Assembly: GCA_015039365.1 (NCBI GenBank)
Contig: WION01000645.1
Coordinates: 1 to 26,113, forward strand
Length of the DNA: 26,113 bases
Direction of reading: 5' to 3'
DNA from: Amanita rubescens
Taxonomy: Eukaryota; Basidiomycota; Agaricomycetes; Agaricales; Amanitaceae
Position numbers and translations under genes: made by a program
The notes under the pieces: generated by a model
What the model saw: only the letters and a program-made list of their open reading frames with translations
What the model was told of the DNA's origin: nothing
Database searches by the model: none
In this document: positions 9,989 through 20,754 of the stretch, in pieces
How the letters are laid out: every line of letters begins with the position of its first letter
How positions within the stretch are numbered: position 1 is the stretch's first letter

Positions 9989-10666
9989 TTACTCGAGCTG
10001 ATCGAAGCCGCAGTCATTGACGAACTCGTTGACGTCAATGACTGACAAGAGGCAGGTGATGAAGGCATCGGGGGCCTGGCTTTACGGGGGGAAAGGGACT
10101 GAGGTATTGGAACTGCATTTTGGTGAAAAGTGCCTTTGATTGTGTCAGACTCGTAGTCGATCAACTGAGAACGAAGTTAACAAGACTCAAATGGACGCGA
10201 TATGTTGTACCTACCGTTAAACTCGTGGATGTGGCAGTCCATATGTATTCTGGATCAAACCGTGTGGGGACTGCAAGTATCTTTGGCCTGGAACTGGTTA
10301 ATGGTGCAACTGGTAGTAGAGAAGACAGGCTTACATGAAGCGCACTGTGGAAGAACCGAAAAAGTTTGTTAAACCGCCAACGTGTTCTTGGCCGATGGTG
10401 ATATCCGGGTGCCGACCATTCCACACTAGCGAAGCTACAACATTGCCCGCGGGATCCGTAATGGTTGTGCGGCGGCGCTTGCGAGGGGAGGTGGAAATGT
10501 CATCGGAAGACCATGAGCTTGAAAAAGACAGCGACTTCTTCGGTTGCGAGTCGCCCCAGATTTCCACGTGCTCCTCAACTGTAGAGATTGCGTATGCGCG
10601 ATCGCCCGATGCAACATCGATGAGAGTGGTGTTAAGCAGGTCGGCAGCAGTGAATCTGAGCAACAT
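9989..10666 (-). CDS. DUF6593 domain protein
   Basis: The model on the minus strand has exons 10666-10335, 10287-10215, 10164-10114 and 10075-9989, giving about 180 aa. The first two introns (47 and 50 bp) have GTAAGC and GTAGGT donors and fit by phase. The product carries the basidiomycete DUF6593 pattern: LLNTTLIDVASGDRAYAI, RRRTTITDPAGNVVASLVW, FFGSSTVRFMPKILAVPTRF, YIWTATSTSLT and LIDYESDTIKGTFHQN. The third intron (38 bp, weak GTTCCA donor) is less sure. It switches to a frame reading DAFITCLLSVIDVNEF...DQLE before TAA, whereas staying in frame gives a serine-rich tail ending near 9835. No signal peptide is seen. The domain's function is unknown. Confidence 0.75.
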
Positions 10667-11128
10667 CTTGGCAAAGACGTGGGCGTGGAATTGCTCTGGC
10701 GTTCATGAGCGGGATATTATATAGCTAGCACTCGTTTGCGGGAAAGTGTTTATGATTTCCGGATTGGGCAAGCCCTTTGTGGTCGACAGTTAACAATTTC
10801 ACAAGGACCCCTTTCGCACAAGGAGTAGCCTTAAGTGGAATGGGGGCGGTGATGGTGGAAATGAGCGGTGTCATCCGTGAAGATGGCGGTGAATTCGTCG
10901 TTGTTCTCGCTGTCGCCCACGTTCGTCGGGACTCGCGCAAGCGGGTCGGTTTGTCGTTGTTTGTACTTATCCTGTTGGTGAGACAAATAATGCCAACCAA
11001 ATAGAGTGTAAACACCCGAGGCAACATTGCCAGCGCCTTCAACAGCCTCAAGACGGTCAACTCAAGAACGCGTCTCATTGCAGCACTCGAGGATCTGCAC
11101 TGTGTTGGACGGCGACTCTCAATCGGTT
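10667..11128. other. Divergent promoter region, DUF6593 / SAP-kinase
   Basis: This 462-bp region separates two gene starts that point away from each other. Open frames exist on both strands here (about 10725-11078 minus, 10777-11004 plus) but show no family motif or convincing splice context, so I treat the stretch as the shared regulatory region. A TATA sequence for the minus gene lies at 10717-10723. Confidence 0.5.
10717..10723 (-). promoter_or_regulatory. TATA box of the DUF6593 gene
   Basis: On the minus strand this reads TATATAA, 50 bp ahead of the ATG at 10666, a common fungal distance. Confidence 0.4.
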
Positions 11129-14100
11129 ATGGCTCATGCCGCACGACGTCCAACTTCTCATAGTACTCCGTCCCCCAAAGCCCGTAGGCTACGCCGTCAA
11201 GTATCAGTTCAAATAACACGAAGCCGCTCACATAACAAGAACATCGTCTCACAAACTACCCCAGTATCTTCTGACGTCGATCAAGCGCGTCCAGTTCTCG
11301 TTCCTCTTCACCCCAACCTACGCCGCTTACCCTCTAGAATCTTGCTTGCTCAGAAGGCGTCCAAACCGGATTCTCCACCTACTGTCATGCGCCAGCATAG
11401 CTATGGGTCTTTGCGAGCTGGAGCCAAAAGGAAACGCGTTTACAATGCTAATGAAAATGTTGCCAATGAGCGTCTCACGCGGAATGGACGAGCCAAACGC
11501 CTTAGGTCTTGTTCGGCCAGTGACGAAGATAGCACCGTTGATCGCAACGAAATGGATATTGACGCGTCTGCATTCTCAGGTTCCGCTTCTGATGAGTCGG
11601 AGCGTGAAGAGGCCAGTATCCAAGGGGATGAGGAGGTATCTGAGGAGAATTCAAGTGGGTAGTCTGTCAACATTTGTATTATATGTTATGTACTCACATT
11701 TGCAAAGCGGATGAGCATCTTATCAATTTTGCCGACCAAAAGCAGCTTAATCGCCTGCGAAAAATTGACTTGATTCGCCTGTATAATTTGGCGGGGCTTA
11801 CTGATGATCCGGAAACATTTACCAAGCTCGACATCGTTAGTGCTATTATCGACGCTCGGGACGATGATGTCTCTGTTCCACCATCGTCCATTGCTGGGAA
11901 ATCATCGGATTATTCGAGTGATGATGGGAATGCCGCAGGCGATGAAGCGACTGATGCCGGTGGCTTGGATGCTCTAGACGCTCCTGCTCTTAATTTGCGT
12001 CGACGGGCCACCATACATGATGTGAGCAGGTCCGGCAATATAACGCGCAAAGGTCGCAGTTATTCCATGGGAACCCTTCACGCGCAGTCAGAAGGTCAAT
12101 CAAAGTCCCGGCATACAAAAGTCAATAGTAGCGAAAGCACTGGATCACGGTTGGTGGCATTCCTGTGCTATGCTGTTACCAGTGATAGATTATCGTTTTA
12201 GATCAAAGGCCTCGAACACCTCTTCGCCCACAACCTCAATAGGGAGTGTTGTTTGGTCTATCCGTTCTCCCCCTGCTACCAGGCTGCGGTCTCGTCAAGC
12301 GTCGGATAGCGTGGGAGCCAACACCCAAATATCTGGTCGGGCATTAGCCGACCGGTCATTGAAAGGAAAGGCCAAGGCCAAAGTCGAATTCAAATCGGGC
12401 GCCGAGGCTCACCAAAAAAAGTCGGTCAGACACTCTAAAGATGATGATCAGCGTACGACAGAAAGTGATTTGACGGAATTAGAAGTGCTCGAGGAATCTC
12501 TCAGACTAGGAAGCAGTAAACAAGCCAGTGCCGCGCAACCCAGTCCACGACGGCTTCGAAGCAAAGATAGGCAGCAAACTTCCGGCGAGATTTCTCACCC
12601 GCAGCGAAGGCCAACTACTACGCGACGTGATCATGATGCCAAGAATGATTTCAAGTCAAATAAAGCAAATGGATTGAAGAAAACCAGAGTCCTGCCGACG
12701 AGAAAAGCAAAATACCGGGGCGAAGATACAAAGGAAGAAGATGAAGAGGATGAGTTGTCAGAGGACATCGATGCGGAGGAATCAGGTTCGCAAGACCTCG
12801 ATGCGGAGGAATCAAGTTCACAAGACGGGGAAGCAGAAGACCAGATGGAAGAGGGCGAGGAGGACGAAGATGCTATTAGCAAAGGATCATCGTCGGAGGA
12901 AGAAATTGATGAACTTGCGTCTGCAACATCGTCTCCTATCACCCGCAGAACACCTTTGAGGAAGAGGCTGAGACCAAGGCGCAAGATGAGTAGTGCAGGT
13001 CCAAGTGATGGGGACGATGAAGGCGACGGAGGAGAGGTACAATCCGTGGTTGATGATGAGATGCCGGATGTCCAAGACGATGAAGAGGATGCAGCAGATA
13101 TGGATGACGCAGAAACGGAGACAGTAACGGAGAGGGCGGATGAGGAGGAAACGATTGAACCAAGGAAGCTTCGAAGTGGCAAAATTGTGGGCGAAGAGGA
13201 TGTTGAAATGGATAACGAGGAAGATATTGGTGAAGAAGACGAGGATGACGAAGAGGAAGAGGACGAGGAAGATGAGGATATTATTGAAGCTGAGGAGGGC
13301 GAAGGTGAAGGTGAAGGTGGTGATGAAGATGCGGAAGGCGAGTTAGATGAGGAAGTTATGGACGAGGAAGGTCAGTTTATGTATTTTAACACGCACGTTC
13401 CGTCCCTGACATTTGAATGGTCAGTTGATCTTACTATTGCTACTGCGAAAACGCTGGTCCGGCTGAGGCGTGATGACCTTGTCCGCCTTTGTGAAACGCG
13501 AGATTTGGAGCCTATAGGCACTAAACCTCAGTTGGCGCAGGCCCTACTTCAATGGCGCGATCGACAAGCGAGTGAATGCTCTTCCCCCTCATCGACAGGG
13601 ACTGTCCGCCCGCCATCTACAGCTAGACGGCGCCGATATCACACTCGTAACCATTCCAGTGAAGCCCATACTCCCATCCTTTCTCGTTCTCATCGCGTGC
13701 ATCTTGACGAGCCTCGGACTCCCGTTCCAGAAAAAGAGCGTTCACAAGAAAAGGACAAGGATAAAGATGAACAGGATTTGGAGCTTGACCTTGAAAGCCT
13801 TGGCCTGGAAGATAGGGAGATACCCCCCGACAAGCTACAAAAACTGGAAAAGATCGGTAGTGGTGGGTTCAAGGATGTCTATATTGGCAAGTTCAAGGGT
13901 CGGAAGATTGCCATAGCCGAGTTTCGAGGGCAATTGAGTCCTAGTGAGTTGCTCTGCCAAGCATTATCATCGGACAAGATTTACATGCGTTCACAGTGGA
14001 TATCAAGGAACTCAAGCTGCTAGGCGGATTTGACCACCCCAATATCGTTCGCTTTGTGCGTCTTCGGCTCATCCATTATATCTTACGCCTATTCACTTGT

Positions 14101-14907
14101 TAAATAGCTTGGCGTCAGCATACCCGAAAACACGCGCGAAACCCCCGTCATGATTGTCAGTGAACTCTGTTCTAATGGCGATCTCTTCGATTACATCAGG
14201 AACGTCAACGCGCCATCGTTACACAAGATGGTGAGTTCTAGCAACCCTAAGTCTTCATTACCGCGGTGTTGATTGATTGTGCTTAGCTCGTTATGATGCT
14301 GGACGTTGCACGTGGCATAGAATATCTTCATCTGCGCAAACCTTCCGTCATACATAGAGATTGTAAATCTTCCAACATTCTCATCACCGCAAAAGGAACA
14401 GCCAAGATAGCTGACTTCGGCCTCGCCAAGGTGAAGCAATCTACTCGCTCTATGGTTCGCAGTCTTGTGGGAACAGTCAATTGGCAAGCACCTGAACTAT
14501 GGCATGCGCATCCGAAATACAATCACAAGGTGGATGTCTTTTCGTGTGCAATGGTCTATTGGGAGATGCTTCAGTGGCACCTGCTCAAGGGCAATAGGAA
14601 GTTCCCATGGGAGGTTCGTATATTTTCATTGTGTCTCGTCACCCATTCCTAATGTGACGTCTAGGGCATGAATGAGCACGCTATCTATGAAATAGTCGGT
14701 ACGAAACGACAGAGGTAAGTTGAATGTTCTATTCTCGAGACTGTGGATTGACTATTCCCTCCAAGACCATCCGTAGCTGGGCTTCGGAAGCAATGGTGCT
14801 CCGAAATTGTAGACCTGATAGAAAACATGTGGATGCACGACCCTCTCGACCGGCCGACTATGTCTGAGGTCGTTCAGACGCTTGAAGATATAGTGGCCAA
14901 ATATTGA
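11129..14907 (+). CDS. Dual-SAP TKL-type protein kinase with acidic region
   Basis: The model has nine exons: 11129-11654, 11708-12149, 12202-13370, 13425-13943, 13997-14055, 14108-14230, 14287-14613, 14665-14714 and 14766-14907. All introns are GT-AG, 51-56 bp and phase-consistent, giving about 1118 aa. Residues 1-175 are basic/serine-rich. At ~176-225 and ~713-760 are two SAP-like helices (LNRLRKIDLIRLYNLAGL and LVRLRRDDLVRLCETRDL with GTKPQL), motifs that usually bind DNA or chromatin. Between them are basic patches and long D/E runs. The C-terminal kinase domain (~855-1118) has IGSGGFKDVYIGKF, HRDCKSSNILI, ADFGLAKVK, QAPE and DVFSCAMVYWEML. The usual VAIK lysine is alanine (IAIAEF, A877), while K862 sits in the glycine loop. 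It is probably a nuclear kinase; the substrate is unknown. Confidence 0.85.
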
Positions 14908-15196
14908 TCCGCATATTACCTCAAATACCACCTCGTTCATTCCAGCGTCGTCATCACAACGTCCGCCAGGCGCGAAGACTGATACTTGGAATTCTCTTTT
15001 GATTTTCTTGGTGTGTTCAATGGATCCTATGTTCTTACTACTCTTGCTAGTAATAATGCCCTGTAGTTATCGCAAATTGTATAATAGCGCAATCCAATAC
15101 AATATCCCGTTACAATCGTCTGTATAGCGAATTAAACACACACACTATTATCCCCTGTATAGATATCATACAAAAATGCAAATAAATACCATTGTA

Positions 15197-17388
15197 CTAC
15201 GTTCGCTCTGCTAGGAAACGAGAGACTTTTTGGGGGTTCTGGGGCTGTAGCTCCGTGGGTCCTGCACCAGTAGTTGGTTGATTGGACTTCTCGCGTACAA
15301 CTGAAGACATGACAGCAGGTGGACGAGTGGGTCGTTTCTCCGCCGTTTGCTGCATATTAGCGGGCGTTGATGTGTCCGGTTCGGTTCGAGGCGCGCCACT
15401 CGGCTGGGGGAAGGAGGGAGATTCTACTATCATAGAGAAAAGTGTTGAGGAGCTCTGGGGAGGTCGAAACGAAGGGGAATCGATGATCATCGACTGTTGT
15501 AGTGGGGGAAAAGAGGGGGAATTTACGATAGTCGAAAGGGTCGGCGATGTGCCTACAGGAGGCACCGATTTTGTTACTCTTGGAGGCCGACGTTCTACTA
15601 CCGTAGACGTAGTAGGGAGTGTGGTCGAGACTGTTGGAGTGGGAGAGATGCTCTTCGCTTGGCTTTGATCAACTTTGGGTGGACCGGCTCGCGATCGATC
15701 CACCTTGAACTTTGATGTCTTGGGCTTCGTGAGCGGGGGTAGTGTCGCTGTATCCAAAGCTACAGCCGTATCCGTTTCTGCCTTTTTGGGAGGGGCGACG
15801 GCGTAGAAGGCCTGATTACCTTCAGGCCCGACGTTGTAAACTTCGCCCTTGCCGAGTAGTTCTAGAACTTGTTGGACTGCCTCGTTTTCCTCTTCACTTT
15901 CGCTATCCGCCCCCACCAGTTGATTTTTAGAATCTAGCTTTCCCGTGCGGATCGTTTGCTGAAGCGTTTTCGCACTAGATGCTGGGAGGACAGACCCCTC
16001 GAGTGATGTGAGCTGAGAAGGTATTGAAGCATTGTACGAGGAGGCGAGCTTGGAGGCTTTGAAATGGGATAATGGGGACTTTGAGGAGTGGGGTTCAGTG
16101 ACACCGATATCCAAAGCTGTTCCCTACATAGACAGCGTGAGTAGAGCCTTTCACGCCAAGGGTGTGTGCATACCTTTTGGTCCTCCTCCCCGGTATGAGA
16201 ATGTGACACCAGGGCATGTGCAGCGGCTTGCCCGATGATACCTCGCTTGGCGTAGTACTCAAGTGCAACCTCCCGCTGATGTTGAGCAAAATCTAAATCT
16301 TCGAGGCTTTCATTCGTAGCATCTGATTCAGAGGCCGAATCTTCAGGAAGTTGTTCGGCGTGCGGACTTTCCTGGCCGTCATCAAGAGAAGCTCCGTCTT
16401 CCTTGTCATCGGGGTCGGATTCATCGTCAGAATCAAGAGGCCTCTGTTGCACGGTCGGAATTTGTCCAACTGGCTTTCTTTCGACAACCTTGGTCTTCAT
16501 CGGTTGTTTAGTCTCCTCAACTTTAGTAAGAAGAGTCGGCCGATTCATTGGGCGCAGTCTGGCCAGAGAAATGTCCCCCCATGTCTCGCGTTCAGGACTC
16601 TTTTCTTGCTCTGTAGTCTCTGCGGGTTCGGCTGCGAAAGAAACACTCTTCTTCGGCTTTGAAGAGTCGGAAGGGACCGCCTTGCCTGCCATAATCTCGG
16701 CGCCATTTTTTTCTTTGTCCGTTGAATTTCCCCCCAAGAGTGCCATACCCATCTTCTTCTGCATCTCCCTCGCAGCTGCTGATCTATCCTTCTCTTTCGC
16801 AGCATCCTCCATCTTTTTGCGAATGAGGTCTTTCTTTTCTTCCAACGTCTGTTCTTTCTCTCGCTGCTCTTCGAGCCTTTCTTCTTCTTCTAACATGTCC
16901 AAAATGCGTTCGCGCTCTTGGCGCAGGCGCTCCCTCTGCGTCATTGGCAAAGACGCCAGTGGAATTAATTGATCCTCTTGTGCGATGGACGTTATTCCAG
17001 CCTCCAGCGAATCGACATCCTCAACCGGCTCGGATATCTCAATAATAGGGAGACCATCCTTATTAACCAACTGGGGGCATTACCGTCTCAGCCCATCACG
17101 ATACTCCAGATTGCAAAGAAGATACCTCAGCCCGCCCGCCCTTATCGAGGTGTTGCTGCTCTACAGCATCTTTCCCAAGCAGCTCAATCAACTTTTCGTT
17201 GACTCGTTTGATGTCTTCTTCATTAAGTTTCCGCTCGTCCTCGGGTATAACATCTGGGGCGATGGACCGAAGTAGACCTAATAATGCTATGTAGCGGTAT
17301 GATCAGACAATGCTATATCACCTGTCCACAAAAACTTACCTTGACTACTGCTCTTCTTTAAATCTTGCGCTTGACCTTTGCTAGTCAT
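15197..17388 (-). CDS. URI/Bud27-like DUF3835 protein
   Basis: Minus-strand exons are 17388-17340, 17277-17126, 17070-16174 and 16123-15197; introns are 62, 55 and 50 bp with phases that fit; about 674 aa. The ATG begins MTSKGQAQDLKKSSSQG. The N-terminus is short and helical (LNEEDIKRVNEKLIELLGKD, then NKDGLPIIEISEP). A highly charged coiled coil follows at ~100-170 (RLRQERERILDMLEEEERL...), then an acidic serine region, the segment REVALEYYAKRGIIGQ and the C-terminal NPQKVSRFLAERT. The EYY.KRG segment and a final KVSRF box recall DUF3835/Bud27-URI proteins, which act in RNA polymerase assembly and TOR-linked translation control. The family's N-terminal prefoldin fold is not obvious here. The assignment is by motif only. 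It shares a 110-bp divergent promoter with CTF18. Confidence 0.6.
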
Positions 17389-17498
17389 ACAATCAGTTTG
17401 ATGTGTGTTGTCGGTAGTCGGCCCGATATCGTTTGCAGGTAACGCGACTGTCACATTCACGTGTGGATGTCACGCCATCGACGCGACACTGCAGCGTA
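17389..17498. promoter_or_regulatory. Bidirectional promoter with two ACGCG motifs
   Basis: Only 110 bp separate the ATGs of the URI-like gene (minus) and CTF18 (plus). Two copies of ACGCGAC occur, with ACGCG at 17442-17446 and 17481-17485. ACGCG is the core of the MBF/MluI cell-cycle box that drives G1/S genes in fungi, which fits the replication role of CTF18. No TATA box is evident. Function of the sites is inferred. Confidence 0.45.
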
Positions 17499-20400
17499 AT
17501 GGCGTCCTTTACTGCTAACGGCCTGCTTGGCTCTGCCCCATCATTTTTATCAGAGCACCATGGCGCGACAGAACCGAAATCGAATGAGTTTACAGTTGAA
17601 AAGAGCCCGGGCACCTTGGAAGACGCGGATTATGTTGGTAGGATGTTAAGCAATTAAAACTTATAATGCAAGCTAGACGCGAGTTTGATCTAGAGCCCTC
17701 TATGCAGATTGATTTTAAGCCTACGGGTTTGCTGGACCAAGATTTACTACCTGAAGGTCTGCCGCTTGCAATTTAGTCACCTTAGATGAGCTGAGGACAT
17801 GCTAGACGACATTACTTTCTCCGGAGGTCTCGGCTTCGGGTTACCTCATGGATTGGCCCAGACATCTTCTTCGACGGAAGGAGAAAGCATGGGATCCCTT
17901 TCAACGGACGAATTCACAACAGCCCATACATTTGATGGAAAGAAGATTTATCTAAGGCGAAAGACGAGAAATAGAGGGAAAAATCGGGATGTGAGCCTAA
18001 GCTATGTCTTCCCTGGTTCCCCCTAACGTAGTCATCGTCCAGAGTGCTTCAGCAAAATTATCAGGAGCAGTTTCAAAACTTCTGGACGTTCCGATTCACC
18101 GCTTATTAGAGAACATCTCTGTTGGCGTTGCTGCCGAACTGCTGAAAGCGTAGGTGGACTTTTTTGTAGGCAAAATATCATTAAGCCGCCATTAGGGAGC
18201 AAGAGTCGTCGACCCTTCAAAATGTAGATAAAGACAATGTACCCGATACTCTTTGGGTCGACCGCTATAGACCTACTCGATTCACTGAGTTGATTGGAAA
18301 TGATCGCATCGCACGAGAAACATTAACTTGGATTAAACAATGGGATTGGTGCGTTTTTGGTAAGCGTCCCAAAGCGAAGAGGAAAGCTACTCAGGAAGAC
18401 GACCCTCTGGAATCATTGGATGAGTTCCGCCGACCACAACAGAAGGTACGTATTAACCTGAATCCCTGCGCACGCAGTTCTCCTAACCCGTGTTAGATAT
18501 TACTGCTTTCAGGACCGCCTGGCTTAGGAAAGACTACTTTAGCTCATGTCGTTTCCCGTCAGGCCGGCTATGAAGTAATGGAAATCAATGCTAGGTTAAT
18601 CACTCCAGTTCGAACACGCATACAGCACCTAATTCATTATTAATAGCGACGCCCGGACAGGGTCCGTGGTGGAAGACAGGATACGACCGGCCCTAGAGTC
18701 TGGCTCAGCCGTAGGCAAGACGAAGCCAGTACTCCTCGTAATTGATGAAATCGATGGCGCCACCGGCGCTGGAGAGAACGTGCGCAGTCCTCAATTGTGC
18801 TCACCCAGTCTCATTAATATTGTCTAGTCGTCCAGCTTCATCAGTAAGCTCGTACAACTCATACTACATAAACCCCAGAGGAAAAGTGCGCCATAACCAA
18901 AAATCCTTGAATTATCCTGACATCGAATCAAGGAGGCGTAACCTCTGCACGCAATCCGCATGCAAAACCGTCGGTCCTGCGGCCAATCATCTGCATTTGC
19001 AATGATGCCAACTCATCAGCGCTAACGAAACTGCGACCACATACATACCACCTGAGATACGCGCGACCCGCGGACGCGCATGTCGTTAATCGTCTACGGT
19101 ATATATGTGAAGCTGAATGCCTAAGTGTAGAGTCGAGGGCACTGAGCACTCTAGTCAGTACCGCAAGGGGCGACTTTCGTGGTTGCTTGAACACCCTACA
19201 GGTCCGTTCCTGCCATTTATGAAAATATAGGAAACTCAGATTCGCCTAGTTCCTCAAGGCGCGAAACGAGCATGTAACAGAGTCTGCCGTTCGGCGGGCG
19301 ACAAATGGAATGAAGGAAGCAGACCTCTCGATATCTGCCATACTAAACGACCTGTTCAATCCCCTATCTAAAAAGCGAGTACAAGAGCTAGATCTTACTG
19401 AGGAAGAAGAGACGAGATATGTCTCTCGGCTTAGCAGAGAGATTGAAAGTAGTGGGAGAGACAGCTCCGTGGCCATCGGTAAGCATCGTCAGTGATACGA
19501 GCAACTGATATCTAAATTGTCTATACAGGCTGTTTTGCTCAATATCCCAACATGCGGCAACATGATGCCAACTTCTCAAGATACGAAAAAGCCAACGAAT
19601 GTTTGATAACCTATGATCTCCTCTCAGCCGCGATGTACTCGGATGGGGAGTTTGCGCTTCTTCAATACCTACCGTATACCTTAGTGCCATTCTACCCACT
19701 CTTTGGCCAGCGGGGCACCCAAGTGGAGCGCTCACAAGCCGACTGGGAGGTAAGTCTATGCTCGTGACAAAGATCAACCGCGTAATGCCTCCTACAGTAC
19801 TTGCAAGTAACCCGTGCAAATGAAGAGATCTACAAATCTATGTCCCGCGGTCTTCGAAATTCAAGTGCCAACAGTGATTACAGGCATCTACTCACCTCAC
19901 CCACGCTACAACTAGAGTTCGTCGCATATATCAATCGAATAATATCGCCCCCTATTAGACCAGTCTGTCTGACGCCTTGTACTACCATTTACACTTCTGA
20001 TCTTGTATTCACAGATCAACAGCCAGATTGTTCGAGCAGAAGAAAGAGCAGTTCTGACACGCCTTGTTGATATAATGATTTCACTGGACCTGCGCTTTCT
20101 ACAAGAGAGGACGGAGGATGGCCAGCTGACGTATCGCCTCGATCCGTACGGCACTATTTGTTCATCATTTGCTAGTCCAGTAACGGCTAGTGTAGGCCCA
20201 TCGACGTCTTTATCACGTATGACGGCAAGAGAGCGGCCGATATAGCCGTTTCGCGTTATGCTGTCCGACAATTAGTTGCTAATGAGGTTGGTTATTAAGT
20301 TCCTTGGCCGTCGCGAAGCCTAATGATGCCACGCGATTGTACTAGATAGATGCAAGGGTATCTGCGCGGCAGGCTGGAACCTTTGAAAGTAGCAAAGCAG

Positions 20401-20754
20401 GAAATTCGCTCTTCGCTAAAGAACAGTCAGTTCTAATTACCACGTCTCTTTTCCCTGTACTAACATTGCAAATTATTGAAGAGCTACAAGTCCGGATGAT
20501 ACGTCAGAGCCTCCTAATAAGCGTGCACGGGTCGCCGAGGCTGTAGGCAATCTTACCAAATTATCGTAGTAAACTCAACTGACGGAACGCGATTCCAGGT
20601 TCCAGTTGATTTCTTCGGCCGCCCTATTATCCGGCCAAAAAATGACCAACCTAAGGCATCGGAGAAGATGCAGAAAGTCCACGTCACGTATCGTTTTGCC
20701 GAAGGCAATTCAGCAGCCGTGCGGAAGCCAGTCAAAGTCGAGGCATTCTTGTGA
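17499..20754 (+). CDS. CTF18: CTF18, alternative clamp-loader large subunit
   Basis: CTF18 is the AAA+ subunit of the Ctf18-RFC complex, which loads PCNA and supports sister-chromatid cohesion. Exons with matching phases are 17791-17990, 18043-18149, 18196-18445, 18497-18594, 18647-18779, 18828-18885, 18933-19201, 19250-19478, 19529-19749, 19798-19962, 20015-20145, 20196-20286, 20346-20425, 20482-20542 and 20599-20754. The 5' part is less certain (17499-17637 or -17633, then 17673 or 17684-17756). The length is about 820 aa. Motifs are [18 protein letters not shown], Walker [15 protein letters not shown], Walker [10 protein letters not shown], sensor region [26 protein letters not shown], the C-terminal [19 protein letters not shown] and a final RYAVRQ...FFGRPI tail. 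Apparent in-frame stops, for example after KSAP at 18892-18894, fall inside introns. All catalytic motifs are present. Confidence 0.93.

Noticed and set aside
10725..11078. Minus-strand 117-codon frame and plus-strand 75-codon frame between the DUF6593 gene and the kinase
   Set aside because: No family motif, no splice continuity with neighbours; the region fits a divergent promoter.
12631..13182. Serine-rich minus-strand open frame of 183 codons
   Set aside because: It is the antisense shadow of the D/E-rich coding run of the kinase (GAA/GAT codons read as TTC/ATC/TCA).
13840..14907. Calling the kinase a dead pseudokinase because the VAIK lysine is missing
   Set aside because: HRD, DFG and APE motifs are all intact and a lysine is present in the glycine loop at the WNK position, so loss of activity cannot be assumed.
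18886..18932. Nonsense mutation in CTF18 (TAA after KSAP)
   Set aside because: The stop lies in a 47-bp GT-AG intron with a CTGAC branch site; splicing it out restores [11 protein letters not shown] leading into RPIICICND in frame.
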